A stretch of DNA of 43,806 nucleotides from Phycisphaeraceae bacterium (lineage in GTDB: Bacteria; Planctomycetota; Phycisphaerae; Phycisphaerales; Phycisphaeraceae): assembly GCA_028284155.1 (NCBI GenBank), contig JANQSF010000081.1, positions 1 to 43,806 of the forward strand. Direction: 5' to 3'. Position 1 is the first letter of the stretch, and each line of letters starts with the position of its first letter. A program made the translations under genes and the position numbers. Shown piece by piece: positions 1 through 8,098 of this stretch. The notes below the pieces were generated by a model. It made no database searches and had not been told where the DNA came from. It worked only from the letters and a program-made list of their open reading frames with translations.

Positions 1-76
1 GTGCCTGTGAATAAGCGAAGCGTTTCACGGATCAGGACGCACCCATCTGTGAAACGCTTCGCTTATTCACAGGCAC
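1..76. repeat. 28-bp perfect inverted repeat, family A copy 1
   Basis: Bases 1-28 (beginning GTGCCTGTGAATAAGCG) are the exact reverse complement of bases 49-76, with a 20-base loop. A diverged copy with the same arms lies at 7901-8068. The window starts at the first base of the repeat, which suggests the contig broke in a multicopy element. It lies 46 bases before speA and could fold as a hairpin in RNA, but there is no T-run, so it is not an obvious terminator. Confidence 0.9.
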
Positions 77-122
77 CCCGCGCCGTTCCATATCTTGCAC
101 TCCGACCCGCTCCAGTTCGCCC

Positions 123-2072
123 ATGAAGCCGCCACTGACCCAACCCGCCCCGCCCGCGCACCACGCCGACTGGTCGTCGGCCGATGCGGCGTCGCTGTAC
201 GGGGTTGACCGATGGGGAGGAGGCTACTTCTCGGTCAACTCGGCCGGCCGAGTCATGGTGCATCCGACTTGCGAATCGCGACGCGGTATCGACCTGAAGC
301 ATCTGGTCGATGAGCTTTGCCAGCGCGATCTGTCGCCGCCGTTACTGCTGCGCTTCAACGACATCCTGCACCACCGGCTGGACGCGCTGCACGGTGTGTT
401 CGCCGCCGCCATCCGTGAGCACGAGTACCGCGGCGACTATTGCTGCGTCTACCCGATCAAGGTCAACCAGCAACGACACGTTGTCGAACAAGTTTTGGAG
501 TATGGCCGACCGCATGGCTTCGGTTTGGAAGCCGGGTCGAAGCCGGAATTGCTGGCCGTCATGGCGATGGTGGACGACGAAACGACGCCGATCATCTGCA
601 ACGGTTTCAAGGACGAAGAGTTTATCGAGGCGGTCATCCTTGCGGCGAAGATCGGCAAGCACATCATCCCGGTCGTCGAGAAGTTTTCCGAACTCCAGTT
701 GATCATCAAGTACGCCAAGCTGCACAACGTCCGCCCGTCGATCGGCGTGCGGGTCAAGCTGTCAGCCCGCGGTGCGGGGCGGTGGGAGCAGTCGGGCGGC
801 GTGCGGTCGAAGTTCGGTTTGTTTGTGTCGGAGGTGCTCGCGGCCGTCGACGTGCTGCGCGAGCACGACATGCTCGACTGCCTCAACCTGCTGCATTTTC
901 ATCTGGGCAGTCAGGTCAACAACATCCGCAGCATCAAGAGCGCGATCATCGAGCTGGCCCGTGTGTACGTCGAGTTGCACAAGGCCGGTGCGGGCCTGCG
1001 CTACATCGACGTCGGCGGCGGATTGGGCGTGGATTACGACGGCTCGAAATCGTCGGTCGATTCGAGTATGAATTACACGATCCAGGAATACGCCAACGAC
1101 GTGGTCTTCCATGTGCGGCAGGTGTGCGACGCGGCGGAGGTCGAACACCCAACGATCGTCAGCGAGTCCGGCCGAGCGACCGTCGCGTACCACAGTGTGC
1201 TCGTGTTCAACGTGCTGGGCGCGACCGGGTTCGACGGCTTCGATCTGCCGGAGTCGCTGGACGACCGGCAGCGGAACGACCTGCCGCAGCCGGTCCTCAA
1301 CCTGTTCGACACGCACCGCGACATCGACCGGTCGAACTGGGTTGAGTATTTCCACGACGCGCAGCAGGCCCGCGAGCAGACGTTGAACTTGTTCAGCTTG
1401 GGCTATTGCTCACTCGAATCGCGCGGGTTGGCTGAGCGCTTGTTCTACGGCACGGCCGCGAAGGTGCTCGACATTGTCCGCACGCTCGACGACGTGCCCA
1501 AAGAGTTCGCGGGCCTCGAACGGCTGTTGGCCGCGACCTACTTCTGCAACTACTCGATTTTCCAGTCGATGCCCGACAGTTGGGCGATCGACCAGGTCTT
1601 CCCGATTATGCCAATCCATCGGCTGGACGAATGCCCGACACAACGGGCGGTGTTGGCGGACATCACCTGCGATTCCGATGGGAAGGTTGACCGGTTCGTC
1701 GGCAAGCCGGGTCACAAACGCGTGCTCGAACTGCATCCGCTCCCACCGGACGGCGAAGACTACTACCTCGCCGCCTTCCTGGTCGGCGCTTACCAGGAAA
1801 TCCTCGGCGACCTGCACAACCTGTTCGGCGACACCAACGCCGTTCATGTCAGTCTGGGCGAGTCGGATGAGCCGATCATCGACGAGATCGTCGAAGGCGA
1901 CACCGTGCGCGACGTGCTGCGCTACGTCAGTTTCTCGGCCGACGAATTGAAACGCACGATGCGCAAACGGATCGAAACCGCGCTGCGCCACGGGCGGTTG
2001 ACGCTGGAAGAGTCGCGCGTGTTGCGGCGGTTTTATGAGTCGGGGTTGGAGGGGTATACGTATCTTGAGTAG
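123..2072 (+). CDS. speA: Biosynthetic arginine decarboxylase
   Basis: This gene encodes a 649-residue protein, close to the usual ~630-660 of the SpeA family. The enzyme converts arginine to agmatine with pyridoxal phosphate, the first step of the agmatine route to putrescine, in the cytoplasm. The alanine-racemase-like barrel carries the cofactor lysine motif YPIKVNQ (Lys near residue 113), then GFGLEAGSKPEL, HFHLGSQ, the glycine-rich YIDVGGGLGVDY and SESGRA. The C-terminal half has the helical-bundle and beta-domain segments typical of SpeA (LGYCSLESRGLAE; GAYQEILGDLHNLFGD). The ATG at 123 gives a normal N terminus before the conserved Y-G-V-D-R-W-G segment. It is followed by a palindromic repeat and appears to be a single-gene unit, although its upstream region is cut by the window edge. 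The family assignment is secure; the physiological role is known from the family. Confidence 0.96.
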   Translation: MKPPLTQPAPPAHHADWSSADAASLYGVDRWGGGYFSVNSAGRVMVHPTCESRRGIDLKHLVDELCQRDLSPPLLLRFNDILHHRLDALHGVFAAAIREHEYRGDYCCVYPIKVNQQRHVVEQVLEYGRPHGFGLEAGSKPELLAVMAMVDDETTPIICNGFKDEEFIEAVILAAKIGKHIIPVVEKFSELQLIIKYAKLHNVRPSIGVRVKLSARGAGRWEQSGGVRSKFGLFVSEVLAAVDVLREHDMLDCLNLLHFHLGSQVNNIRSIKSAIIELARVYVELHKAGAGLRYIDVGGGLGVDYDGSKSSVDSSMNYTIQEYANDVVFHVRQVCDAAEVEHPTIVSESGRATVAYHSVLVFNVLGATGFDGFDLPESLDDRQRNDLPQPVLNLFDTHRDIDRSNWVEYFHDAQQAREQTLNLFSLGYCSLESRGLAERLFYGTAAKVLDIVRTLDDVPKEFAGLERLLAATYFCNYSIFQSMPDSWAIDQVFPIMPIHRLDECPTQRAVLADITCDSDGKVDRFVGKPGHKRVLELHPLPPDGEDYYLAAFLVGAYQEILGDLHNLFGDTNAVHVSLGESDEPIIDEIVEGDTVRDVLRYVSFSADELKRTMRKRIETALRHGRLTLEESRVLRRFYESGLEGYTYLE

Positions 2073-2075
2073 AGC

Positions 2076-2199
2076 AGTAAAACAGTATAGCAGGAAAACA
2101 GGAAATCGGATACAAGGCACACGCAACGGGACACGCCCCGGAACTTGTTCTTGTTTCCTGCTTTCCTGCTTTCCTGTTCTCCTGATTTCCTGCTTTACC
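2076..2199. repeat. Imperfect palindromic repeat, family B (AGGAAA-rich)
   Basis: The left arm near 2076-2108 carries purine-rich AGCAGGAAAACAGGAAAT units. The right arm near 2154-2199 carries the complementary TTTCCTGCTTTCCTG units, with one unit more than the left. The outer ends GTAAAAC and GCTTTAC also pair. The arms enclose about 45 bases of unrelated sequence. This fills the whole speA to ASCH-gene spacer and ends two bases before the next ATG, so it also supplies that gene's leader. Confidence 0.75.
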
Positions 2200-2201
2200 C
2201 C

Positions 2202-2912
2202 ATGCCCTTCCACGTCGCCATCCTGCTTAAGCCCTACATCCGGTTGATTCTCGACGGTCGCAAGACGGTTGAGAGTCGGTTGACGAAGACGCCGATCGCG
2301 CCGTTCGAGTCGATCGAGGCGGGGCAGCGCATTTACTTCAAGGCCTCGGCCGGGCCGTTCATGGCGACGGCGGTGGCGGACGCGGTCGAGTTTCATCGCG
2401 ACCTGACGCCGAGCGCCGTCGGTGCGTTGAAGCGTCGGCTGAATCGATGGGTGTGCGGCGACGACGCGTTCTGGTCGTACAAGCGTGACGCGAAGTATGC
2501 GACGTTTGTCGCGCTGCGAGAGGTCGAACCGATCGAGGTTGGGCCGCCGATGGCGCCGTCGCGTGGGCCGGCCTGGTTTGTCCTACCCGACACGCACGCC
2601 GCACCGGCTGTGTTTGACGTCGTGCTCACCGACGGGGCGATCCGCAACCGGTACCTGCGCATCGCACGCAAGACGCACACGTTCGAGGACGCGACGTACG
2701 GCGGCAAGACGGCTGACGACGCCGGCCGACCGATTGTATTGTGCTTTACAGGCGGCCGCGTCGTGCGGACGGATGTCGTCGACAACGGCATGGTCCGGTG
2801 GCGGGGGTGGGGCGAAGTGTACACGGCGGCGCGGGCCGAACCGGGCGACCACGTGCGTTTCGTGCAGGTCGGTAAGCGGTGGTTCCGCGTGCGCGTGGTG
2901 CGGGGTGATTGA
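2202..2912 (+). CDS. ASCH-domain-like protein
   Basis: The protein has 236 residues from the ATG at 2202. The frame stays open upstream to 2145, but that part is only translated repeat. The N terminus (residues ~3-25, LLKPYIRLILDGRKTVESR) fits the ASCH fold pattern, in which a glycine-lysine-threonine turn and a conserved ExR follow a first strand and helix. ASCH domains are beta-barrels related to PUA and are thought to bind RNA or nucleotides; no specific role is assigned here. The C-terminal half (~150-236; RYLRIARKTHTFEDATYGG, then a strand-rich GDHVRFVQVGKRWFRVRVV ending) looks like a second small beta-barrel and was not recognised. There is no signal peptide or membrane segment. It sits alone between two palindromic repeats. 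Confidence 0.6.
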   Translation: MPFHVAILLKPYIRLILDGRKTVESRLTKTPIAPFESIEAGQRIYFKASAGPFMATAVADAVEFHRDLTPSAVGALKRRLNRWVCGDDAFWSYKRDAKYATFVALREVEPIEVGPPMAPSRGPAWFVLPDTHAAPAVFDVVLTDGAIRNRYLRIARKTHTFEDATYGGKTADDAGRPIVLCFTGGRVVRTDVVDNGMVRWRGWGEVYTAARAEPGDHVRFVQVGKRWFRVRVVRGD

Positions 2913-2946
2913 CGCACGCAAACTTCAGGGCGTGTACTCGACTTAG

Positions 2947-3011
2947 GCCGGGCCTTTCCGAAGGCTCGGTTCGATTCAACCTTTGGATCCGGGCCTTCGG
3001 AAAGGCCCGGC
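2947..3011. repeat. 19-bp perfect inverted repeat, family C copy 1
   Basis: GCCGGGCCTTTCCGAAGGC at 2947-2965 is the exact reverse complement of 2993-3011, separated by 27 bases. A second copy with nearly identical arms but an unrelated loop lies at 36722-36798. It lies between the ASCH-like gene and nadC. It can form a strong RNA hairpin and may act as a terminator-like or REP-like element, but it has no T-run. Confidence 0.88.
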
Positions 3012-3045
3012 TCCAAGAAGTAACGGCTCGATCTAAGATGTACGG

Positions 3046-3951
3046 ATGGCTGTGACCACAACGAGCACGACACCCGCTTTAGCTGACTACTTGTCGAGTG
3101 ATGACCTCGACGTGTTGATCGCGAGGGCGTTTGACGAGGATGCGGGGCCCGAGCGGCGTGACATCACTAGCATGGTGACCATCTCTCGCGACGCGCGGTC
3201 GGCCGCGGTGTTTACGGCGCGTGAGGCGGGTCGGCTGGCTGGGGCGGCGATTCTGCCGAGTGTCGCGGGCGCGGTTGATTCGTCTGTGAAGACAGACTGC
3301 CACCTGACCGACGGCGCCAAGCTCGCGCCGGGCGATCGGATCGCGACCATCGAAGGGCCGACGCGTTCGTTGCTGCTCATCGAGCGGACCGCCCTGAACT
3401 TCATGACGCACCTATCGGGCATCGCGTCGTTGACCGCGCGGTTTGTCGACGCGGTAGCCGGCACAAAGGCCGGCATCTACGACACACGTAAAACGTTCCC
3501 GGGTTTGCGTGCGCTGGCGAAGTACGCGGTCGCCTGTGGTGGTGGGCGGAATCACCGATTGGGTCTGCACGACGCGGTATTGATCAAAGACAACCACCTC
3601 GCCGCGCTCGGCGCGGATTGGGCAGCGGCGCTGCGTAAAGCGATTGATGCAGTCCGAGCCGCCGACCCGCGCCCGTCGTTCATTCAGGTCGAGGTCGATT
3701 CGGTTCAGCAGTTGCGCGTCGTGCTGCCGATGCGGCCGGACATCGTGCTGCTGGACAACATGTCGCTCGACGACCTGCGTGCGTCGGTCGCGCTGCGCGA
3801 CGACAGCGCGCCGGGTGTCGAGTTGGAAGCAAGCGGTGGCGTGACGCTCGACACCGTGAGTGATATCGCGCAGACGGGCGTCGATCGCATCTCAGTCGGC
3901 GCGCTGACCCATTCCGCCCCGGCGCTCGACCTGGGGCTGGACGCGTTGTGA
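3046..3951 (+). CDS. nadC: Nicotinate-nucleotide pyrophosphorylase (carboxylating)
   Basis: The 301-residue protein is slightly longer than the usual ~280-300. The enzyme converts quinolinate and PRPP to nicotinate mononucleotide, CO2 and pyrophosphate in de novo NAD synthesis. Visible family motifs are the RTALNFMTHLSGIAS helix, the PRPP/quinolinate segment YDTRKTFPGLRALAKYAV followed by GGGRNHRLGLHDAVLIKDNH, the LLDNMS strand, and the C-terminal LEASGGV and GVDRISVGALTHS segments. The ATG at 3046 sits ~15 residues before the conserved start of the first domain. The stop overlaps the start of birA by four bases (GTGA), so the two are probably translationally coupled. nadA and nadB are not in the window. 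Confidence 0.96.
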   Translation: MAVTTTSTTPALADYLSSDDLDVLIARAFDEDAGPERRDITSMVTISRDARSAAVFTAREAGRLAGAAILPSVAGAVDSSVKTDCHLTDGAKLAPGDRIATIEGPTRSLLLIERTALNFMTHLSGIASLTARFVDAVAGTKAGIYDTRKTFPGLRALAKYAVACGGGRNHRLGLHDAVLIKDNHLAALGADWAAALRKAIDAVRAADPRPSFIQVEVDSVQQLRVVLPMRPDIVLLDNMSLDDLRASVALRDDSAPGVELEASGGVTLDTVSDIAQTGVDRISVGALTHSAPALDLGLDAL

Positions 3952-4970
3952 GTGGCCAGCCGCCGATCATTGATCCGCGTGTGCTCGACGCGTTGCTGGC
4001 GCAGCCGATTGGCGCGGACACGGCGCGCCTCCTCGAGTTGGTGGGCGGGTCGCAGGATGTGTTGTGTCGTGAACTCACTCGCTTGCGGTCGGCCGACTGC
4101 TTGATTTATGAAAACGATAACGGTCGGATCGTACTGCGACGTGCGGGTCTTCCCACCTGGCGGGACTATGTCGAGTGGCGGCGCGGTTGCACGCCGTCAC
4201 TCGCTCCGGCATCGACCACAGTCGAGGTGTATCGGCAGACGACCAGCACACAGGACGCCGTTCGGCGGGTCGTCGATCGGCTGGGCAGAGCGTCGGACGG
4301 CGCGGCCGTCGTGGCGGACGAGCAGACGGCCGGCCGAGGCAGACTGGGCCGGCGGTGGGTCTGCCCCGCAGGTTTGGGTGTGACGGTCAGCAGGGCGTTT
4401 GTTGGCGACGCGGGCGATGCGTCGTCCGACCGACTCACGCTGCATGTCGCGGTGGCTGTGGCCGAGGCGGTCGAGCGTTCAGCCGACCTGCCGTCGGGGA
4501 CGGTTCGCATCAAGTGGCCTAACGATCTGTTAGTCGATGGTCGCAAGCTGGCTGGCATCCTCGTCGAATCGGCTCGGCTCGAAGATGGGGCCGCCGCGTC
4601 GATCGTGGGTGTGGGGATCAACACGCACGTGTCGGCCGAGGACGTGCCGCAGGAGTTGCGCGATGTTGAGCCGGCCGTGACCAGCATGGCGATGCAGGGT
4701 TGGTTGATCGACCGCCTGCGTGTGTTGGCTGAGGTCGTTTGCGCGATGGACGCGTTGTGCGGAGCGAAAGAAGACGACCTGCTCGGGCGGTGGCGCGTGC
4801 GGAGTACGTTGTTGGGGCAGGCTGTGCGGTTGCGTAGCGATGGTCGGGAGGTCGCGGGCGAGGTCGTGGACATCGACCCGGTGCGCGGGTTGATCGTCCG
4901 CGGCGAGCGAGGCGAACTGGTCATGCTGCCGGCGGCGACGACGACGGTGCTTCAATCAACGCACGGATGA
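3948..4970 (+). CDS. birA: Biotin--[acetyl-CoA-carboxylase] ligase with N-terminal HTH
   Basis: The 340-residue protein starts with GTG, sharing GTGA with the nadC stop. The enzyme makes biotinyl-AMP and transfers biotin to the carboxyl carrier protein. The first ~65 residues (VLDALLAQPIGADTARLLELVGG onward) read as a small winged-helix domain, as in bifunctional BirA that also represses biotin genes. The catalytic core carries GRGRLGRRWVCPAGLGVTVS (the biotin/ATP loop), KWPNDLLVDGRKLAGILVES and VGVGINTH. The final ~50 residues match the SH3-like C-terminal domain. The gene overlaps the convergent epimerase gene by 50 bases. Whether it truly represses transcription cannot be judged here, since no biotin operon is in view. 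Confidence 0.95.
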   Translation: MSGQPPIIDPRVLDALLAQPIGADTARLLELVGGSQDVLCRELTRLRSADCLIYENDNGRIVLRRAGLPTWRDYVEWRRGCTPSLAPASTTVEVYRQTTSTQDAVRRVVDRLGRASDGAAVVADEQTAGRGRLGRRWVCPAGLGVTVSRAFVGDAGDASSDRLTLHVAVAVAEAVERSADLPSGTVRIKWPNDLLVDGRKLAGILVESARLEDGAAASIVGVGINTHVSAEDVPQELRDVEPAVTSMAMQGWLIDRLRVLAEVVCAMDALCGAKEDDLLGRWRVRSTLLGQAVRLRSDGREVAGEVVDIDPVRGLIVRGERGELVMLPAATTTVLQSTHG

Positions 4971-5898
4971 TCGCGTCGAGTGTGTGTGTCGGCTGATAGC
5001 CGATCAGTTCACAGGCCAACGACAGGTCGGGCACGCGGCGGCGCATGTCCTCGAACCCTTCGACGTAAGCCTGGTCGTAGGGTACATGTTCGATCGACGA
5101 AGACTTGCCGGCCAGGTCACGCACGCGTTCAGCCAGTTGCGTGATGGTCACTTCCTCGTCGGAACCGATGTTGACGACTCGGCCGAACGACGCGGGCGTG
5201 TCGATGAGTTTGACCAACGCGCCGACCGCGTCGGCGACATGGCAGAAGCACCGCGACTGCTCGCCGTCGCCGAACACCGTGATCGGTTTGCCGTCGCGCG
5301 CCTGTTCGATGAAGCGGGGCAGGACCATGCCGTATCGCCCGGTCTGCCGCGGGCCGACGGTGTTGAACAGGCGAACGCAAACGACGGGCAGGCCGGACTC
5401 GCGGTGGTGCGCGAGGGCCAAGAACTCGTCGAGCATCTTGCCGCACGCATACGCCCACCGCCGCTTGCTGGTCGGCCCGAGCACGACGTCGTCGTTCTCA
5501 TTAAATGGCGCCTGGCTGCCCTTGCCGTACACCTCGCTGGACGACGTGATCAGTGTCGGCTTGCCGCTTTGCGCGGCCAAGTCGAGCACACGTTGCGTGC
5601 CTTCCACGATCGATTCGATCGTGCGGACGGGTTGATCGATGATGAGTCGCACACCGACAGCCGAGGCGAGGTGGAAGACACGGTCGGCTTCCGCGACCAG
5701 CGGGGCGAGCGCGTCGCTGTCCGTCACCGTGCCTCGGACGAATCGGAAACGGTCGTCTTGCACGGAGTCTGCCAGGTTCTCCGAACGCCCAGTGGATAGG
5801 TCGTCGAACGCGGTGACGCGGTCGCCGCACGCCAACAACGCCTCACAAAGGTGCGAGCCAATGAATCCCGCGCCGCCAGTGACAAGCGAGTGGGGCAT
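4921..5898 (-). CDS. NAD-dependent sugar epimerase/dehydratase
   Basis: This is an extended short-chain dehydrogenase of 325 residues from the ATG at 5898. The start is set by the N-terminal Rossmann motif TGGAGFIGSHLCEAL directly behind it. Other motifs are the aspartate-bearing AFDDLSTG at the end of strand 2, HLASAVGV, SSSEVYG, and a catalytic tyrosine in YACGK (YxxxK). GRYGMVLPRFIEQA and GDGEQSRCFCHVADAV are typical of UDP-sugar 4-epimerase or UDP-xylose synthase/dTDP-glucose dehydratase-like enzymes. Substrate cannot be told from sequence alone; a UDP-hexose or UDP-uronate is likely. It may supply nucleotide sugars for surface glycans. Its 3' end overlaps birA by 50 bases, and its start is 55 bases from the divergent ClC gene. 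Confidence 0.88.
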   Translation of the reverse strand: MPHSLVTGGAGFIGSHLCEALLACGDRVTAFDDLSTGRSENLADSVQDDRFRFVRGTVTDSDALAPLVAEADRVFHLASAVGVRLIIDQPVRTIESIVEGTQRVLDLAAQSGKPTLITSSSEVYGKGSQAPFNENDDVVLGPTSKRRWAYACGKMLDEFLALAHHRESGLPVVCVRLFNTVGPRQTGRYGMVLPRFIEQARDGKPITVFGDGEQSRCFCHVADAVGALVKLIDTPASFGRVVNIGSDEEVTITQLAERVRDLAGKSSSIEHVPYDQAYVEGFEDMRRRVPDLSLACELIGYQPTHTLDAIIRALIEAPSSSPPAA

Positions 5899-5953
5899 GG
5901 GGCAAGGGTAGCGTCTTGTCAAAGGATTTCGAACCCAGCCTAAGGTACGCGCT

Positions 5954-7882
5954 ATGCCCCGTCGCCCGTTTCTGCGTCTGTTCGGCCTGCGTGACCTGGG
6001 CGGTATCCGCATGCCGATCGCCGAGCGGAGCATCATGTACGCGCCGCTGGTCGGCGCGGCCGCGGGCGTCGGCGCGATGCTGTTTCACGTCATGTGCCTC
6101 GTCGTGACGCACTACGGGCTGGAGGCGGTGACGGGTTACGAGCAGGGTGGTCCTCGTAATGAAACGACCTTCGCCGACGATGGGCCGACCGCGAATAGCG
6201 ATGACGACGCAGACAGTCTGTCGCTGACGCCTTGGCTGTTGATCCTGGTGCCGACGGTCGGCGGGTTGATCAGCGGCGTGCTCGTGTTCAAGTTCGCCCC
6301 GGAGGCGGAGGGTCACGGGACCGACTCGGCCATCGAGGCGTACCACAGCAAGGGCGGCGAGGTGCGCCCGCGTGTGACGTTGGTGAAGATGCTCGCCTCG
6401 GCGATCACGATCGGCTCGGGCGGGTCGGGCGGCCGCGAGGGGCCGATCGCGCAGATCGGTGCGGGCTTTGGTTCGTTGCTGGCGACGAAGTTGAAGTTGA
6501 GCCACAGCGATCGGCGGATCCTCATGGCCGCGGGATTGGGCGCGGGGATCGGCGCGATCTTCCACGCACCGCTCGCAGGCGCGATCTTCGCCATCGAGGT
6601 GCTTTACAGCGACCCGGACTTCGAGTCGGAGCCGCTCATCCCCGCGTTCATTGCGACGACCGTGTCGTACACGGTGTTCAGCCTGCTGTCGATGCTGGTG
6701 TTCGCCAAGCACGCGTTCGTGCCGCTGTTCGCCGGCCTGCAGGACCTGACGTTCACGTCGCCGGCGCTGCTCGCGCCGCTGACCGTGCTCGTCTTTGCGA
6801 TGGTGCCCGCCTCGTTGCTTTACGTGCGTCTGTTTTACGGCACGCAGAAAGTCTTTCACCGCGCGCCGCTGCCGAACATGTTTAAGCCCGCGGTCGGTGC
6901 AATGCTCACCGGTGTTGTCGCCGTCGTGCTCTATTACGTGATGACCTCGGCCGGCGACGACGCGCAGCACGACTCGCTCAGCGTCCTGTCGTTCGGCTAC
7001 GGTTGTTTGCAGACGATCCTCGACCCCGCGGCCGGGCTGCCGTTGCTCAGTGTGTTGCTCGTCGTCGGGCTGGGCAAGCTGCTGACGACATCACTCACGA
7101 TCGGCTCCGGAGGCTCCGGGGGCGTGTTCGGCCCGAGCATGGTCATCGGCGGGGCGCTCGGTGCGGCGGTCGGCCTGCTCTTTCATCAGTGGACGCCCGA
7201 CCTGGTCACGCGGCAGGACGTGATCGTGTTCGCCCTGCTGGGCATGGCGTCGTTCTTCGCCGCCACGGCCAACACGCCGGTCAGCACGCTGATCATGGTG
7301 TCGGAACTGACAGCCAGTTATGAATTGCTCTTGCCGTCGATGTGGGTCTGCGCCCTGGCCTACCTGCTTAGTCGTAAGTGGTCGATCTACAACAAGCAGG
7401 TCCGTTCACGACGCGACAGTCCCGCGCACCGCGGCGAGTTCATCATCGACGTGCTCGAGCACTTGTCCGTCAACGACGCCCTCGCCGACGCCCACCGCCG
7501 GTTCATCACCGTGCCTATCGACATGCCGCTCAGCGACGTGTCGCAACTGATTACGAACACCACGCAGTCGAGCTTCCCATGCGTCGATGCGAAGGGTCAC
7601 TACTACGGGCTGTTCAGCCTGAACGACATCCGGCAGTTTTTGTACGACTCGCAACTGGGCGCGTTGGCTGTAGCGCAGGACCTGGCGACGGCCGGCGTCG
7701 AGCCGCTGCGGTTGCAGATGCGGCTGTCCGACGTGATCGGCCGATTCGCGCGCGGGCGGTTCGAGGAGCTGCCCGTCGTCAGCGACGACGACCCGCGCAC
7801 GGTCGTGGCCATGCTCCGCCGGGCCGACGTCATCGCGCTCTACGACAAGCGGTTGATTGAGCTGCGCGCGGATGTGGTGTGA
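5954..7882 (+). CDS. ClC-family chloride channel/transporter with C-terminal CBS pair
   Basis: A 642-residue inner-membrane protein. The ClC core occupies ~25-480 with many hydrophobic helices. It contains the anion-binding motifs GSGGSGGREGP (with the gating glutamate near residue 162, equivalent to Glu148 of E. coli ClcA) and GSGGSGGVFGPSMVIGGALGA, the second selectivity region. The usual GSGIP is replaced by GTDSAIEAYHSKGG. The glutamate suggests it keeps gating. After ~490 comes a cytoplasmic region with two CBS-like modules (DALADAHRRFITVPIDMPLSDV and LSDVIGRFARGRFEELPVV), which often bind adenine nucleotides and tune transport. Whether it is a channel or an H+/Cl- exchanger is open. It is divergent from the epimerase gene with 55 bases between starts, and followed by a nested repeat. 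Confidence 0.94.
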   Translation: MPRRPFLRLFGLRDLGGIRMPIAERSIMYAPLVGAAAGVGAMLFHVMCLVVTHYGLEAVTGYEQGGPRNETTFADDGPTANSDDDADSLSLTPWLLILVPTVGGLISGVLVFKFAPEAEGHGTDSAIEAYHSKGGEVRPRVTLVKMLASAITIGSGGSGGREGPIAQIGAGFGSLLATKLKLSHSDRRILMAAGLGAGIGAIFHAPLAGAIFAIEVLYSDPDFESEPLIPAFIATTVSYTVFSLLSMLVFAKHAFVPLFAGLQDLTFTSPALLAPLTVLVFAMVPASLLYVRLFYGTQKVFHRAPLPNMFKPAVGAMLTGVVAVVLYYVMTSAGDDAQHDSLSVLSFGYGCLQTILDPAAGLPLLSVLLVVGLGKLLTTSLTIGSGGSGGVFGPSMVIGGALGAAVGLLFHQWTPDLVTRQDVIVFALLGMASFFAATANTPVSTLIMVSELTASYELLLPSMWVCALAYLLSRKWSIYNKQVRSRRDSPAHRGEFIIDVLEHLSVNDALADAHRRFITVPIDMPLSDVSQLITNTTQSSFPCVDAKGHYYGLFSLNDIRQFLYDSQLGALAVAQDLATAGVEPLRLQMRLSDVIGRFARGRFEELPVVSDDDPRTVVAMLRRADVIALYDKRLIELRADVV

Positions 7883-7900
7883 TCAAGTGGTGAGTGTCGC

Positions 7901-8070
7901 GTGCCTGTGAATAAGCGCCGGGTGCCTGTGAATCAGCGCAGCGTTTCACAGACAGGGCAATTCGGTGGGGCAGACATTCCTGTCTGCCGGTTGACTGATT
8001 GGCAGACAGGAATGTCTGCACCACTTCAATCGGATGACCCGTGAAACGCTTCGCTCATTCACAGGCACCC
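7901..8070. repeat. Family A palindrome copy 2 with a second palindrome nested in its loop
   Basis: A partial arm (7901-7918) is followed by a full left arm at 7922-7949 (GTGCCTGTGAATCAGCGC...) and a right arm at 8041-8068, matching the repeat at the window start with two mismatches between arms. The loop holds a different perfect 19-bp inverted repeat: GCAGACATTCCTGTCTGCC at 7970-7988 pairs with 8001-8019 across 12 bases. The layout is that of one short element inserted into another. It fills the intergenic space between the ClC gene and the convergent unknown gene. Confidence 0.88.
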
Positions 8071-8098
8071 TTAGAACAACCTCGGCGACGAAACGCCG

